Source: Actinomycetota bacterium
GTDB lineage: Bacteria; Actinomycetota; Humimicrobiia; Humimicrobiales; Humimicrobiaceae
Direction: 5' to 3'
Assembly: GCA_003563375.1 (NCBI GenBank)
Contig: PWSB01000068.1
Span: 1 to 6,491 of the forward strand
DNA length: 6,491 nt
The translations under genes and the position numbers were made by a program. The notes under the pieces are model-generated. The model worked only from the letters and a program-made list of their open reading frames with translations. It had not been told where the DNA came from and ran no database searches. Shown here piece after piece: positions 6,277 to 6,491 of this stretch. How positions within the stretch are numbered: the first letter of the stretch is position 1; each line of letters starts with the position of its first letter.

Positions 6277-6491
6277 TTAAAATACATGTATGGAGGTAGC
6301 CTTTATTGATGCCCCGATCTTTTTACCCCGGCAAAGCTTTAACCTTGAAATAGAGTCTTTTGTGACATAGGAACTTAAATAAAACCCGCAGTCTATAACA
6401 ATCTTTCCATACATGCCAATATCATTAATCTGGGTTATCTTTCCCTCCACCATATTCATAGCCGAGGTCTTCCTTGGCCTGGCCCCGGGGC
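6277..6491 (-). CDS. Molybdate/tungstate ABC transporter ATP-binding protein, C-terminal TOBE domain only
   Basis: The reading frame is open to the right edge, so only the last 70 residues are seen and the ATPase domain lies outside. The visible part has a linker (RPRKTSAMN) and then one TOBE/Mop-like oxyanion-binding domain. The domain runs from VEGKI through VIDCGFYLSSYVT to the ending SIKATSIHVF. The DCGF...L...VT and KAT-x-HV pattern is that of ModC, WtpC or TupC-type ATPases of molybdate/tungstate importers. There the domain binds the oxyanion and can inhibit transport. Ending 19 bp before moaA, it ties metal uptake to cofactor synthesis in one operon. Molybdate and tungstate importers cannot be told apart from this piece. 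An internal ATG at 6459 is not thought to be a start, because the frame and the linker continue upstream. Confidence 0.82.
   Translation of the reverse strand, partial: PGARPRKTSAMNMVEGKITQINDIGMYGKIVIDCGFYLSSYVTKDSISRLKLCRGKKIGASIKATSIHVF

Noticed and set aside
6277..6459. Stand-alone 60-residue Mop/molbindin protein starting at an internal ATG
   Set aside because: The frame stays open to the window edge and the upstream residues (RPRKTSA) look like the ATPase-TOBE linker, so it is more likely the end of a longer protein.

Overview
The window is a tightly packed, entirely minus-strand gene block, so it reads from right to left. It suggests an anaerobic prokaryote with frequent ATA (Ile) and AGG/AGA (Arg) codons, TTG as well as ATG starts, and bacterial-looking Shine-Dalgarno sites. 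The molybdenum-cofactor (Moco) proteins look bacterial: MoaA has the CMPAEG segment and a terminal Gly-Gly, and MoaC is of ordinary bacterial form. The topoisomerase, however, is of the archaeal TopA type. My best guess is a bacterium that carries an archaeal-type TopA. The lineage cannot be settled from this sequence alone.

Right part (about 6491 down to 2575): a metal-uptake and Moco-synthesis operon. It opens with the C-terminal TOBE domain of a molybdate/tungstate ABC-transporter ATPase, which runs off the right edge. Then come moaA and moaC (GTP to cyclic pyranopterin monophosphate), a stand-alone MOSC-domain protein, a MogA/MoaB-family protein (molybdopterin adenylylation) and moeA (metal insertion). 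Spacings are 19 bp, 6 bp, 14 bp, a 4-nt overlap and 25 bp, which points to one transcript with translational coupling. Together these genes import the oxyanion, build the first pterin intermediate, adenylylate molybdopterin and insert the metal. No MoaD, MoaE, MoeB or MobA gene lies in the window.

Middle (2435-2574): the only sizeable gap, 140 bp and very AT-rich. It holds a 9-bp inverted repeat and a candidate promoter for the next gene.

Left part (2434 down to 1): an archaeal-type DNA topoisomerase I with two zinc-ribbon modules. Its last 56 bp overlap, in another frame, the start of a class I (Fe-S) fumarate hydratase alpha-subunit gene, which runs off the left edge. I saw no RNA gene, insertion sequence, CRISPR array or phage gene. 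The window looks like core metabolism plus DNA topology. No clearly new system is visible. The points worth checking are the domain-of-life mismatch of TopA, the long topA/fumarase overlap, cysteine substitutions in the fumarase, and the double use of the moaA 3' end.
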